Positions 37,706-46,397 of a DNA stretch of 64,000 nt are shown piece by piece (position 1 is the first letter of the stretch; the number at the start of each line of letters is the position of its first letter). The notes under the pieces were generated by a model. It saw nothing but the letters and a program-made list of their open reading frames with translations. It was not told the origin of the DNA and did not search any database. Source of the stretch: Rhodoferax sp. U2-2l (GTDB taxonomy: Bacteria; Pseudomonadota; Gammaproteobacteria; Burkholderiales; Burkholderiaceae_C); NCBI RefSeq assembly GCF_020594515.1, contig NZ_JAJCTH010000006.1, positions 120,571-184,570 of the forward strand, read 5' to 3'. A program made the position numbers and the translations under genes.

Positions 37706-39127
37706 ATGAACCTTCCGTCAGATACCGAACTGATCGAGAACTATGTTTTCGACGAAATCAGCATTGGCCAGAGTGCCCGCCTGTTGCGTGCGCTCAAGTT
37801 GGAGGACATCCGGGCGTTTGCGGCTGTGTCCGGTGATACCAACCCGGCCCACCTGGACCCTGAGTACGCGAACGACACACTTTTTCATGGGGTGATTGCC
37901 CACGGCATGTGGAGTGGCGCCCTGATCTCTGCGCTGTTGGGCACCCAGTTTCCCGGCCCCGGCACGATCTACCAGGACCAGGCGCTGCATTTTGTCAAGC
38001 CGGTGCGGGTGGGTGACACGCTGACGGTGACGGTGACCGTGATCTCGAAGAACCCGGAGAACCACAGCATCGAGCTGGACTGCCAGGTGGTCAACCAAAA
38101 GGGGACGTGTGTCCTCAGTGGCATGGCCCGTGTGCTGGCGCCCACCGTGAAGGTGCGGCTGCCGCGTGTGGCGGCGCCGCAAATCCAGCTGTATGACCCG
38201 CAAATCAGGTTCAAGCAGTTGCTGTCCATGGGCGACAAGTTGGAAGCGGTGCGCTGCGCGGTGGTGCACCCTTGTGATGAAGGTTCGCTCAGCGGAGCTA
38301 TGGACGCCGCGCGTTACGGTTTGATCGTGCCGGTGCTGATGGGCCCCGAGGTGCGCATCCGCCATGTGGCCGCCGAGGCGGGCATCGACCTGCATGGCGC
38401 CGAAATCATCAACCAGCCGCACAGCCACGCGGCGGCTGAGGCTGCGGCCGGCCTGGCCGCCAGTGGCGATGTCGAAATGCTCATGAAGGGCAGCCTGCAT
38501 ACCGACGAACTGATCCAGGCGGTGCTGTCGCAGGCGGTGTTGCGCACCGGGCGTCGCATGTCGCATGTGTTCCGCTTTGATGTGCCGCTGTACCACAAGC
38601 CGCTGTTGATCACCGACGCCGCACTCAATATTCGCCCGAGCCTGAAGGAAAAAATCGACATCATCCAGAACGCGATTGATTTCGCCCGGGTCATGGGTGT
38701 GGCGACGCCGAAGGTGGCGATCCTGTCGGCGGTTGAAACCGTCAACCCCAACATTCCGTCAACCATTGACGCCGCCGCCTTGTGCAAGATGGCCGAGCGC
38801 GGCCAGATCACCGGTGGTGTGCTGGACGGGCCGCTGGCTTTTGACAATGCCATTTCGATGCATGCTGCGCAGATCAAGCAGATCAACTCGCCGGTGGCGG
38901 GGCACGCCGATATTCTGGCGGTGCCTGATCTGGAAAGCGGCAACATGCTGGCCAAACAATTGGAGTATCTGGCCGGAGCCAGTGGCTCCGGTCTGGTGGT
39001 GGGCGCACGTATTCCGATCGCGCTCACCAGCCGCGCAGAGGGGCCGTCCAACCGTGTCGCCTCTGCACTTTTGGGCTTGCTGGCCGCACACAATGCGCGC
39101 CGCAGCCAACCTCGAACCGCCTGGTAG
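37706..39127 (+). CDS. Bifunctional MaoC-like enoyl-CoA hydratase / phosphate acetyltransferase
   Basis: A 473-aa fusion. Residues about 10-150 are a MaoC hot-dog domain with the hydratase motif region FAAVSGDTNPAHLDPEYA (Asp/His) and FHGVIAHGMW. Residues about 165-465 are a phosphate acetyl/butyryltransferase domain (GLIVPVLMGPE, LMKGSLHTDELIQAVL, RMSHVFRFDVPLYHKPLLITDAA, GGVLDGPLAFDNAIS, SGSGLVVGARIPIALTSRAEG). It should convert acyl-CoA and phosphate into acyl-phosphate, possibly coupled to short-chain enoyl-CoA turnover. It sits ten bases before ackA, so acyl-phosphate can be used to make ATP and acetate. Confidence 0.93.
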   Translation: MNLPSDTELIENYVFDEISIGQSARLLRALKLEDIRAFAAVSGDTNPAHLDPEYANDTLFHGVIAHGMWSGALISALLGTQFPGPGTIYQDQALHFVKPVRVGDTLTVTVTVISKNPENHSIELDCQVVNQKGTCVLSGMARVLAPTVKVRLPRVAAPQIQLYDPQIRFKQLLSMGDKLEAVRCAVVHPCDEGSLSGAMDAARYGLIVPVLMGPEVRIRHVAAEAGIDLHGAEIINQPHSHAAAEAAAGLAASGDVEMLMKGSLHTDELIQAVLSQAVLRTGRRMSHVFRFDVPLYHKPLLITDAALNIRPSLKEKIDIIQNAIDFARVMGVATPKVAILSAVETVNPNIPSTIDAAALCKMAERGQITGGVLDGPLAFDNAISMHAAQIKQINSPVAGHADILAVPDLESGNMLAKQLEYLAGASGSGLVVGARIPIALTSRAEGPSNRVASALLGLLAAHNARRSQPRTAW

Positions 39128-39137
39128 GAGTTTTTTC

Positions 39138-40322
39138 ATGGCCATTCTTTCAGTGAATGCGGGCTCGTCCTCGCTCAAATTTTCCCTTTATCCCCTGGTC
39201 AATGCCCAAGTGCAGCCGCAAATTTTGTCTGGCTTGATCGAGGGCCTGGAGCCCGGTGGGGCGCCACAGATGAGCTGGACCTACCAAGGCCAGAACCAGA
39301 CGCGTGCGCTGGTGTTGGCCGAGGGGCATGTGTTTGCCCAGGCGCTGATGAGTCTGCGCGATCTGTTGGCGCAGTTGCCCGGCGTGCCCGCGCTCTCTGC
39401 GGTGAGCCATCGGGTGGTGCATGGTGCGGCGATGTACCGTGCCAGCCTGATCGTCACCGACGAGGTGTTGGCCCAGCTGACCGAGTTCAACTCGCTCGCG
39501 CCGCTGCATCAGCCGCACAACCTGGAGGGCATCCGTGCCTTTCGCGAGGCGTTTGTCGGTTTGCCCCAAGTGGCCTGTTTTGACACCGCGTTCCACGCCA
39601 CGCTGCCCGAGGTGGATTACCGGTTTGCGCTGCCGCAAGAGCTCTATCAGCAGGGTTTGCGCCGTTATGGATTTCATGGCCTGTCCTACCAGTATGTGAT
39701 GGGGACCCTGCTGGAGTATTCGCACCGCGCCCGGGGCCGCACGCTGATGGCCCACCTGGGCAACGGCGCCAGCCTGTGTGCCGCGCAGGACGGCAAGAGT
39801 TGTTCGACCACCATGGGGTTCTCGGCGCTGGATGGCTTGATGATGGGCACCCGCACCGGGTCGTTGGACTCGGGTGTGATGCTGTACCTGCTGGAGCAGG
39901 GCTGGGACCATGCCAAGTTGCAGAGACTGCTTTACAAACAAAGTGGCTTGCTGGGCATGTCGGGCATTTCGGCGGACATGCGCCGTCTGCGCGCCGACCC
40001 CAGCCCCAACGCCAAGCTGGCGATTGATGCCTTCACCTACCGTGTGGTGCGTGAAAGTGGCGCCCTGGTGGCCTGCATGCAGGGTCTCGATGTGCTGGCG
40101 TTCAGCGGCGGTATTGGTGAACATGACGTGGCTTTGCGCGCGCAAGTCGGCCAAAGACTGGCCTGGCTGGGTGTGGTGATCGACCCGGTGCTCAACGCCC
40201 AGGCCACCGGCAGCGATGTGATGGCCATTCACGCCCCGACCAGTCAGGTCGAGGTCTGGGTGGTCCCCACCGATGAAGGGGTGGTGGCGGCCCGCGAAGC
40301 GGCGGCTCTGATCAGCCGGTGA
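39138..40322 (+). CDS. ackA: Acetate kinase
   Basis: A 394-aa ASKHA-family kinase interconverting acetyl-phosphate plus ADP and acetate plus ATP. It begins MAILSVNAGSSSLKFSLYPL (N/G/S phosphate motif). Further motifs are SHRVVHG, CFDTAFHATLP, YGFHGLSYQYV, HLGNGASLCA and FSGGIGEHD. ATG 39138 has TAGGAG upstream; a much longer in-frame opening upstream is antisense-like overlap with pta and is not used. Third gene of the operon with the 137-aa gene and the MaoC-Pta fusion. Confidence 0.95.
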   Translation: MAILSVNAGSSSLKFSLYPLVNAQVQPQILSGLIEGLEPGGAPQMSWTYQGQNQTRALVLAEGHVFAQALMSLRDLLAQLPGVPALSAVSHRVVHGAAMYRASLIVTDEVLAQLTEFNSLAPLHQPHNLEGIRAFREAFVGLPQVACFDTAFHATLPEVDYRFALPQELYQQGLRRYGFHGLSYQYVMGTLLEYSHRARGRTLMAHLGNGASLCAAQDGKSCSTTMGFSALDGLMMGTRTGSLDSGVMLYLLEQGWDHAKLQRLLYKQSGLLGMSGISADMRRLRADPSPNAKLAIDAFTYRVVRESGALVACMQGLDVLAFSGGIGEHDVALRAQVGQRLAWLGVVIDPVLNAQATGSDVMAIHAPTSQVEVWVVPTDEGVVAAREAAALISR

Positions 40323-40330
40323 CGCGGGGC

Positions 40331-41086
40331 ATGCAGCTGCAAGACATTCTTTACTCGCAGGGTTTTGGGACGCGGCGGGTGTGCGCCGGGTTGATCCAGC
40401 AGGGGCTGGTTCAGGTTCACACGCCAGATGACCCCGCAGGCCTGGTCACCGTGGTGCAAGCTGCGGCGGAATTTGACGCGGCGGGTTTGTATTTCAGGGT
40501 GCAGGGCGTGGATTGGCGTTACGCCGACAAGGCCTACATCGTGTTGCATAAGCCGACCGCCACCGAGTGTTCCCAGAAGCCCTCCACTTACCCCAGCATC
40601 TACAGCCTGCTGCCCGCGCCGCTGCGCCAGCGGCCCCAAAAAGGGGCGGTGCAAGGGGTGCAGGCGGTCGGCAGGCTCGACCAGGACACCACCGGCATGC
40701 TGCTGCTGACCGATGACGGGCAGTTCATTCACCGCATGAGTTCACCGCGCCACCATGTGCCCAAGGTGTACGAGGTGACGGTCAAACACCCACTGGATGA
40801 CAAACAGGTGCAGCGGCTGCTGGCCGGTGTGGTGCTGGATGATGACCCTAAGCCGGTGCGCGCCGCCGCGTGTGAAGCGGTGTCTGAATTTCACCTGCGC
40901 CTGACCTTGACCGAGGGCAAATACCACCAGGTCAAACGCATGCTAGCGGCCGTCGGCAACCGGGTGGAGGGGCTGCACCGCTCCCAGATTGGCGACCTGC
41001 CGCTGCCGCAGGACTTGCTGCCCGGCCAGTGGCGCTGGCTTGACGCCAGTGACCTCGCCCGCATCAACCAACCCGCAGTGCGCTGA
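40331..41086 (+). CDS. RsuA-type 16S rRNA pseudouridine synthase
   Basis: A 251-aa protein of the RsuA/RluB/E/F family. A short S4-like N-terminus (MQLQDILYSQGFGTRRVCAGLIQ) is followed by the synthase core with the catalytic aspartate in GRLDQDTTGMLLLTDDG, then VPKVYEVTV and the KYHQVKRMLAAVGNRV motif. Most likely it modifies U516 of 16S rRNA as RsuA. ATG 40331 is preferred; a GTG 12 bases earlier overlaps the ackA stop. Confidence 0.88.
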   Translation: MQLQDILYSQGFGTRRVCAGLIQQGLVQVHTPDDPAGLVTVVQAAAEFDAAGLYFRVQGVDWRYADKAYIVLHKPTATECSQKPSTYPSIYSLLPAPLRQRPQKGAVQGVQAVGRLDQDTTGMLLLTDDGQFIHRMSSPRHHVPKVYEVTVKHPLDDKQVQRLLAGVVLDDDPKPVRAAACEAVSEFHLRLTLTEGKYHQVKRMLAAVGNRVEGLHRSQIGDLPLPQDLLPGQWRWLDASDLARINQPAVR

Positions 41087-41186
41087 AGCCCGCACGATCT
41101 TCGCCGGCCGCTTTGGCTCTGCTTGCCCCTGAACCCTTGCGCAGTGGCCAGCCCGTGGCCGCGCAGCGCTCAGGTATGCTTGTGGC

Positions 41187-42092
41187 ATGAATTTGCTGTT
41201 TGATTCATTCTGGCGTGCCGTGCTGGACTGCTTTCGGCCCCGCGTGATGCTGCTGTCGCTGGCGCCGCTGTTGCTGATCGCCGTGCTGTCGGTGACGCTG
41301 GGTGGTTTGTATTGGGAGACCAGCCTGGCCTGGGTGCGCGCCACGCTGGAGGCTTCCAGTGTCATCAGCGGTGTGTCGGGCTGGATGCAGGCGATGGGTC
41401 TGGGTGGCATCACCGCGTTTCTGGCGCCGCTGATCGTGATTGTGGCGGTGATGCCTGTGGTGGTGATGCTGTCGCTGCTGTCGGTGGCGTTGCTCATGAC
41501 ACCCGCACTCACCGCATTGGTGGCGGCCAGACGGTTCCCGGAGTTGGTGCGTAAAGAAGGCGGATCGCTGTTACTGGGTTTGGGTTGGTCGCTGTTGTCG
41601 GCCGGACTGGCGCTGTTGGCGTTGCTGGTGTCGATTCCTTTGTGGCTGATTCCACCGCTGATTCTGGTGTTGCCACCGCTGATCTGGGGGTGGCTCACCT
41701 ACCGCGTGATGGCTTTTGATGCGCTGGCCACCCATGCCAGTGGTGAAGAGCGGCGTGAACTGTTTCGCCGACATCGGCTCTCCTTGCTGGGCATCGGGGT
41801 TTTTTGCGGTTACCTGGGTGCGGCGCCCAGCGTGATCTGGGCCTCGGGCGTGTTGTTTGCCGCCGCCTTTGTGGTGCTGGTGCCCCTGGGCATCTGGCTC
41901 TACACCTGGGTGTTTGCGCTGTCGTCCTTGTGGTTTGCGCACTACTGCCTGCAGGCCTTGCAAACCTTGCGCCAGGAGCGCGACTTGGACAAGCCGCCAA
42001 CGGATGAGCCTTGGGCGGACGTGACCTTGTCAGAGCCTGAAGCGTTACCATCCACCCATGAACCCAAGCCCCATCCCCCAACCGTCACCTGA
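41187..42092 (+). CDS. EI24 domain integral membrane protein
   Basis: A 301-aa membrane protein with about six hydrophobic segments, similar to EI24/CysZ-type proteins (FDSFWRAVLDCFRPRVMLLSLAPLL at the start and a long central LLGLGWSLLSAGLALLALLVSIPLWLIPP region). In relatives such proteins transport sulfate, but this one has no cys genes beside it, so the substrate is open. The hydrophilic tail (SEPEALPSTHEPKPHPPTVT) overlaps the next gene by 35 bases, a sign of coupling with it. Confidence 0.82.
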   Translation: MNLLFDSFWRAVLDCFRPRVMLLSLAPLLLIAVLSVTLGGLYWETSLAWVRATLEASSVISGVSGWMQAMGLGGITAFLAPLIVIVAVMPVVVMLSLLSVALLMTPALTALVAARRFPELVRKEGGSLLLGLGWSLLSAGLALLALLVSIPLWLIPPLILVLPPLIWGWLTYRVMAFDALATHASGEERRELFRRHRLSLLGIGVFCGYLGAAPSVIWASGVLFAAAFVVLVPLGIWLYTWVFALSSLWFAHYCLQALQTLRQERDLDKPPTDEPWADVTLSEPEALPSTHEPKPHPPTVT

Positions 42093-42897
42093 GCATCGTC
42101 CCGGTTTTCGCCTGATCATTGTGGGCGACGAAATTTTGTCGGGCAAACGGGCCGACAAGCACCTGGTCAAGGTGATTGAGTTGCTCAAGGCGCGCGGGCT
42201 GTCGCTCACTCAGGCCGAGTATGTGGGTGATGACCCAGACCGCATCACGACGCTGCTTGAGCGTGCTTTCGCGTCCGGTGATGTTGTCTTCTCCACTGGC
42301 GGGATTGGTGCCACGCCGGATGACCACACCCGGCAGTGTGCCGCCCGTGCCCTGGGGGTACCGCTGGCCTTGCACCCGCAGGCCAAGGTGCTGATTGAGC
42401 AGCGCATGCAGGATGTGGCGCTGGAGCAAGGCAAGGTGTACCAGCCCGACGCCGCGGACAACCTGCACCGGCTCAACATGGGTGTGTTTCCGGCAGGCGC
42501 CACCGTGATCCCCAACCCCTACAACAAGATCCCGGGCTTCAGCGTGGGGCGGGTGCATTTTGTACCCGGTTTCCCGGTGATGGCTTGGCCGATGATCGAA
42601 TGGGTGCTGGACACCTGTTACGCCCCATGGTTCCAGACCCAGGCCTGGCTGGAGCGTTCAGTGATTGTTTTTGGTGCCATGGAGGCGACGCTCACGCCGC
42701 TGATGGTGCAGTTGGAGCATGATTTTCCCGGTATCAAGGTGTTCAGTCTGCCGAGTGTGGATCATGCGCAATGGGGTCGCCACATTGAACTGGGTGTCAA
42801 GGGGGCGCCAGGCTTGGTCACGCCAGCCTACGCCGCGTTGTTGGCCGGTTTGCAGACCTTTCAACTGAAGTTGGGCCCTGAATTGGTGCAATCCTGA
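42058..42897 (+). CDS. CinA-type molybdopterin-binding domain protein
   Basis: A 279-aa protein with the MoCF-like N-terminal domain of CinA: FRLIIVGDEILSGKRADKHL, AEYVGDDPDRITTLLERAF and the STGGIGATPDDHTRQCAARALG loop. The C-terminal amidase domain of full-length CinA (nicotinamide-nucleotide deamidase) is missing. COG1058-type proteins of this kind hydrolyse ADP-ribose or related nucleotides; the function here is inferred. ATG 42058 lies inside the end of the EI24 gene. Confidence 0.85.
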   Translation: MNPSPIPQPSPEHRPGFRLIIVGDEILSGKRADKHLVKVIELLKARGLSLTQAEYVGDDPDRITTLLERAFASGDVVFSTGGIGATPDDHTRQCAARALGVPLALHPQAKVLIEQRMQDVALEQGKVYQPDAADNLHRLNMGVFPAGATVIPNPYNKIPGFSVGRVHFVPGFPVMAWPMIEWVLDTCYAPWFQTQAWLERSVIVFGAMEATLTPLMVQLEHDFPGIKVFSLPSVDHAQWGRHIELGVKGAPGLVTPAYAALLAGLQTFQLKLGPELVQS

Positions 42898-42918
42898 AAG
42901 ACTCAGTCTTGGTGCAGT

Positions 42919-42943
42919 CAATTGCACCAATATAGTGCAATTG
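42919..42943. promoter_or_regulatory. NtrC-type binding site upstream of glnA
   Basis: Nine-base perfect arms CAATTGCAC (42919-42927) and GTGCAATTG (42935-42943) include TGCACC-N5-AGTGCA, close to the NtrC consensus TGCACC-N5-GGTGCA. An overlapping inverted repeat GGTGCA/TGCACC (42911-42928) may be a second site. Centred about 160 bases before the predicted transcription start, as expected for an enhancer. Confidence 0.75.
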
Positions 42944-43065
42944 AAGTCCGGACTGTTCTGCTTACGGGTTCCTGTCGCGTCTTCAGGGTGTGAGCGTTGC
43001 CAGCCCGACGCCAAAGTCAGTGCAAAATACAAGGCTTGTCTGGGCTACGCGTCGCGCGCAAGGAC

Positions 43066-43081
43066 TGGCACAAAACCTGCA
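43066..43081 (+). promoter_or_regulatory. Sigma-54 promoter of glnA
   Basis: TGGCACAAAACCTGCA matches the -24/-12 consensus TGGCACG-N4-TTGCA, keeping GG and GC with correct spacing. The start would be near 43092, leaving about 34 bases of leader to the ATG at 43126 with AGGAG at 43115. Fits nitrogen control by the NtrB-NtrC pair encoded downstream. Confidence 0.8.
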
Positions 43082-43125
43082 TTCATCCTAACTAACCTTT
43101 TCTCAACTGTAACCAGGAGTATTTG

Positions 43126-44541
43126 ATGGCCAAGACCGTCGCAGACGTCATGAAGATGGTGAAAGACAACGAAGTCAAGTTTGTTGACTTCCGTTTCACC
43201 GACACGCGTGGCAAGGAACAACACGTGACCGTGCCGGTTTCGCATTTTGATGAAGACAAATTCAGCTCGGGTCACGCGTTTGACGGTTCATCCGTTGCTG
43301 GCTGGAAGGGTATTGAAGCCTCGGACATGCAACTCATGCCCGACCCCAACACCGCCAACATCGACCCGTTCTTTGAAGAAACCACGCTGTTCATGAGCTG
43401 CGACGTGATCGAGCCCACCGACGGCAAGGGTTATGAGCGTGACCCCCGCTCGGTGGCCCACCGCGCTGAAGCCTACCTGAAGGCCTCCGGCATGGGTGAC
43501 ACGGCCTATTTCGGCCCCGAACCCGAGTTTTTCCTGTTTGACGACGTGCGCTGGAACACCGACATGTCGGGCACCTTCTTCAAAATCGACGACTACGAAG
43601 CGCCCTGGAACTCTGGCAAGAAAATCGAAGGCGGCAACCGCGGTCACCGTCCTACCACCAAGGGTGGTTATTTCCCGGTGCCTCCGATCGACAGCACCCA
43701 AGACATGCGTTCCGAAATGTCCCTGATTCTTGAATCGCTCGGCATTCCGGTGGAAGTGCACCACCACGAAGTGGCCGCCCCTGGCCAATGCGAACTGGGC
43801 ACCAAGTTCAGCACCCTGGTTGAGCGCGCTGACTGGACCCAAGTCCTGAAATACGTGGTGCAAAACGTGGCCAACGCCTACGGCAAAACCGCTACCTTCA
43901 TGCCCAAGCCCATCGTGGGTGACAACGGTTCCGGCATGCACGTGCACCAGTCGGTCTGGAAGGACGGTAAAAACCTGTTCGCTGGCGACGGTTATGCCGG
44001 TTTGAGCGACTTCGCGCTGTACTACATCGGCGGCATCATCAAGCACGCCCGTGCCTTGAACGCCATCACCAACCCCGGTACCAACAGCTACAAACGCCTG
44101 GTGCCCGGTTTTGAAGCCCCGGTGAAACTGGCTTACTCGGCCAAGAACCGCTCGGCGTCGATCCGTATTCCTTATGTGGCCAACCCCAAAGGCCGCCGTG
44201 TGGAAGCCCGCTTCCCCGATCCGCTGATGAACCCGTACCTGGGCTTCTCCGCGTTGTTGATGGCCGGTCTGGACGGTGTGGAAAACAAGATCCACCCCGG
44301 CGAAGCAGCCACCAAGGACCTGTACCATCTGCCGCCTGAAGAAAACGCACGTATCCCGACCGTCTGCCACAGCCTGGACCAGGCGCTGGAATGCCTGGAT
44401 GCAGACCGTGCCTTCCTGACCAAGGGTGGCGTGTTCACCGACGGCCTGATCGATGCCTACATCGAGCTCAAGATGGGCGAAGTCACGCGCCTGCGCATGG
44501 CCACCCACCCGATCGAGTTTGACATGTACTACTCGCTGTGA
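43126..44541 (+). CDS. glnA: Glutamine synthetase type I
   Basis: A 471-aa enzyme forming glutamine from glutamate, ammonia and ATP; dodecameric in the family. Motifs: [46 protein letters not shown], the catalytic [24 protein letters not shown] region and the adenylylation site Tyr400 in [10 protein letters not shown]. It is thus the GlnE-regulated beta type. ATG 43126 with AGGAG upstream is used rather than the adjacent TTG. Preceded by an NtrC site and a sigma-54 promoter and followed by a terminator. Confidence 0.98.
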   Translation: MAKTVADVMKMVKDNEVKFVDFRFTDTRGKEQHVTVPVSHFDEDKFSSGHAFDGSSVAGWKGIEASDMQLMPDPNTANIDPFFEETTLFMSCDVIEPTDGKGYERDPRSVAHRAEAYLKASGMGDTAYFGPEPEFFLFDDVRWNTDMSGTFFKIDDYEAPWNSGKKIEGGNRGHRPTTKGGYFPVPPIDSTQDMRSEMSLILESLGIPVEVHHHEVAAPGQCELGTKFSTLVERADWTQVLKYVVQNVANAYGKTATFMPKPIVGDNGSGMHVHQSVWKDGKNLFAGDGYAGLSDFALYYIGGIIKHARALNAITNPGTNSYKRLVPGFEAPVKLAYSAKNRSASIRIPYVANPKGRRVEARFPDPLMNPYLGFSALLMAGLDGVENKIHPGEAATKDLYHLPPEENARIPTVCHSLDQALECLDADRAFLTKGGVFTDGLIDAYIELKMGEVTRLRMATHPIEFDMYYSL

Positions 44542-44586
44542 TCGGCTGACCCGCCAGGTGTGTAGAACATGACCACCTGGTCAACA

Positions 44587-44613
44587 AAAGGACGGCTGGT
44601 GCCGTCCTTTTTT
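44587..44613 (+). terminator. Rho-independent terminator of glnA
   Basis: Arms AAAGGACGGC (44587-44596) and GCCGTCCTTT (44601-44610) form a perfect 10-bp stem with a TGGT loop, ending in a T-run to 44613. It separates glnA from the DUF4124-ntrB-ntrC genes, which therefore need their own promoter or read-through. Confidence 0.9.
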
Positions 44614-44698
44614 ATTGTGGGAAACTATGCCGATGGGGCGGGGTGCCGAAGTCTGGCCACCCGCCATGTCCGGTTTTGATTGACTGAGCGAAATTTCT

Positions 44699-45208
44699 AT
44701 GAAACGACTGTGGATGCTGGTGGCCTGGATGGGCGCGGTGGCGGCCACGGGCCAGGCGCAGGACGCGATTTACCGTTGTGGCAACGAATACACCAACACC
44801 AAGCCCGATGCCCGATCCAATAAAGGCTGCAAATTGGTGGAGGGCGGCAACGTCACGGTGGTGCAGGGCAGCCCGGTGCCGAAATCGTCGGTCTCCAAAA
44901 CCAGCGCGTCGGCAGGCAACAACGCACCGCGGGTTGACGCGGCGCAACAAAAAGTGCGCGATTCCGATATGCGCCTGATCTTGCAGGAAGAGCTCAAAAA
45001 GGCCCAGACCCGTCTGGAGCAGCTCAAGAAGGAATACAACAACGGCGAACCCGAAAAGCTGGGCCCGGAAGCCCGCAACCACCAGAAGTATCTGGACCGG
45101 GTCGCTGAACTCAAGGCCAACCTGGCACGCACCGAGAGCGACATTGCGGGCCTTCGCCGTGAAATAGACCGCTTGCCAGCTGCGCCAGGCACATCAGCGG
45201 CGCCTTAA
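44699..45208 (+). CDS. DUF4124 domain exported protein
   Basis: A 169-aa protein with a signal peptide (MKRLWMLVAWMGAVAATGQAQ) followed by a DUF4124-like start (DAIYRCGNEYTNTKPDARSNKGCKLVEGG) with two Cys. The middle is Ser-rich. The C-terminal half is a predicted coiled coil (LQEELKKAQTRLEQLKKEYN and later LKANLARTESDIAGLRREID). Probably periplasmic; function unknown. It ends two bases before the ntrB start, so it is likely co-transcribed with the nitrogen regulators, though a link to nitrogen control is not evident from sequence. Confidence 0.85.
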   Translation: MKRLWMLVAWMGAVAATGQAQDAIYRCGNEYTNTKPDARSNKGCKLVEGGNVTVVQGSPVPKSSVSKTSASAGNNAPRVDAAQQKVRDSDMRLILQEELKKAQTRLEQLKKEYNNGEPEKLGPEARNHQKYLDRVAELKANLARTESDIAGLRREIDRLPAAPGTSAAP

Positions 45209-45210
45209 AA

Positions 45211-46323
45211 ATGTCAGGATCAATTTGCGTGGAACGTTCGCTCAAACCTGGCATGACAGCCGCAGCCCGCCACAACGCCGAGCGTTACAAAGCCTTTGAT
45301 CTGTTGGCCACCTTGGTGGCTGTGGTGCGCAGCGATGGCGACATGCTGTTTGTCAATGCCGCGATGGAAGATGCGTTGGGCATGTCGCGCCGGGCCATGG
45401 TGGGGGCGCATTTTCCGGACTGTTTCACCCAGCCGGAGCATTTGCGTACCATTCTGAAAAGCGTGGGTGGCAACGATTTTTCGGCCCTGCGTTACGACGC
45501 TGCGCTGTTGCGTGTGAACCGCGACCCCTTGCCGGTGCATGTGATCGTCACGCTCAACGAGGGCCCGGAAATCATTGTGGAACTGCTGCCGCTGGAGCAG
45601 CAGGCCCGCCAGGACCGCGAGGAGCGCTTGGCCGAACAAGCGCTGGCCAACAAGGAACTCATTCGCAACCTGGCCCACGAGATCAAAAACCCGCTGGGCG
45701 GCATTCGCGGCGCTGCGCAGTTGCTGGAGATGGAGCTGGCCTCGCCCGACCTCAACGAGTACACCCAGGTCATCATCCACGAGGCCGATCGGTTGCAGTC
45801 GCTGGTGGACCGGCTGCTGGCACCCCACCGCAAGGCCCATGTGGTGGGCGATGTGAACATCCATGAGGTGTGTGAGCGGGTGCGCTCGTTGATCCTGGCC
45901 GAGTTTCCCAAGGGCCTGGAGGTGGTGCAGGACTACGACACCTCCATCCCCGAGTTTCGCGGTGACCGCGAGCAGCTGATCCAGGCGCTGCTCAACATTG
46001 CCCACAACGCCTGCCAGGCGCTGGTTGATCGCATGCAACAGGGCGATGCCCGCATCACTTTCAGGACCCGCGTGGCGCGCCAGACCACCTTTGGCAAACA
46101 GCGCTACCGGTTGGCATTGGAATTGCATGTGCTGGACAACGGGCCTGGTGTACCAGACTCGATCAAGGACCGCATTTTTTATCCGTTGGTGTCCGGGCGC
46201 GAGGGAGGTTCCGGACTGGGGCTGACATTGGCGCAAACCTTTGTCCAGCAACACCAAGGCCTGATCGAGTGTGACAGCGCGCCCGGATTGACGGATTTCA
46301 AAATACTGATTCCTCTGCCCTGA
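45211..46323 (+). CDS. glnL: Nitrogen regulation sensor kinase NtrB
   Basis: A 370-aa cytosolic sensor kinase that phosphorylates or dephosphorylates NtrC under PII control. An N-terminal PAS domain (about 25-130, LLATLVAVVRSDGDMLFVNAAMEDALGMS) precedes the dimerisation/phosphotransfer helix with His156 in NLAHEIKNPLGGIRGAAQLLE. The ATPase part has LLNIAHNACQAL, DNGPGVP and GSGLGLTLAQ. No membrane segments. ATG 45211 is used; a start 42 bases later (MTAAAR) would also fit. It is followed by ntrC after 74 bases. Confidence 0.95.
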   Translation: MSGSICVERSLKPGMTAAARHNAERYKAFDLLATLVAVVRSDGDMLFVNAAMEDALGMSRRAMVGAHFPDCFTQPEHLRTILKSVGGNDFSALRYDAALLRVNRDPLPVHVIVTLNEGPEIIVELLPLEQQARQDREERLAEQALANKELIRNLAHEIKNPLGGIRGAAQLLEMELASPDLNEYTQVIIHEADRLQSLVDRLLAPHRKAHVVGDVNIHEVCERVRSLILAEFPKGLEVVQDYDTSIPEFRGDREQLIQALLNIAHNACQALVDRMQQGDARITFRTRVARQTTFGKQRYRLALELHVLDNGPGVPDSIKDRIFYPLVSGREGGSGLGLTLAQTFVQQHQGLIECDSAPGLTDFKILIPLP

Positions 46324-46397
46324 GCTGCACAATGGCGCGTCGCAAGGCGTTCTGTACCTGACCAGAGCATGGGTACTTACCGAGGTGACCAATTGCT

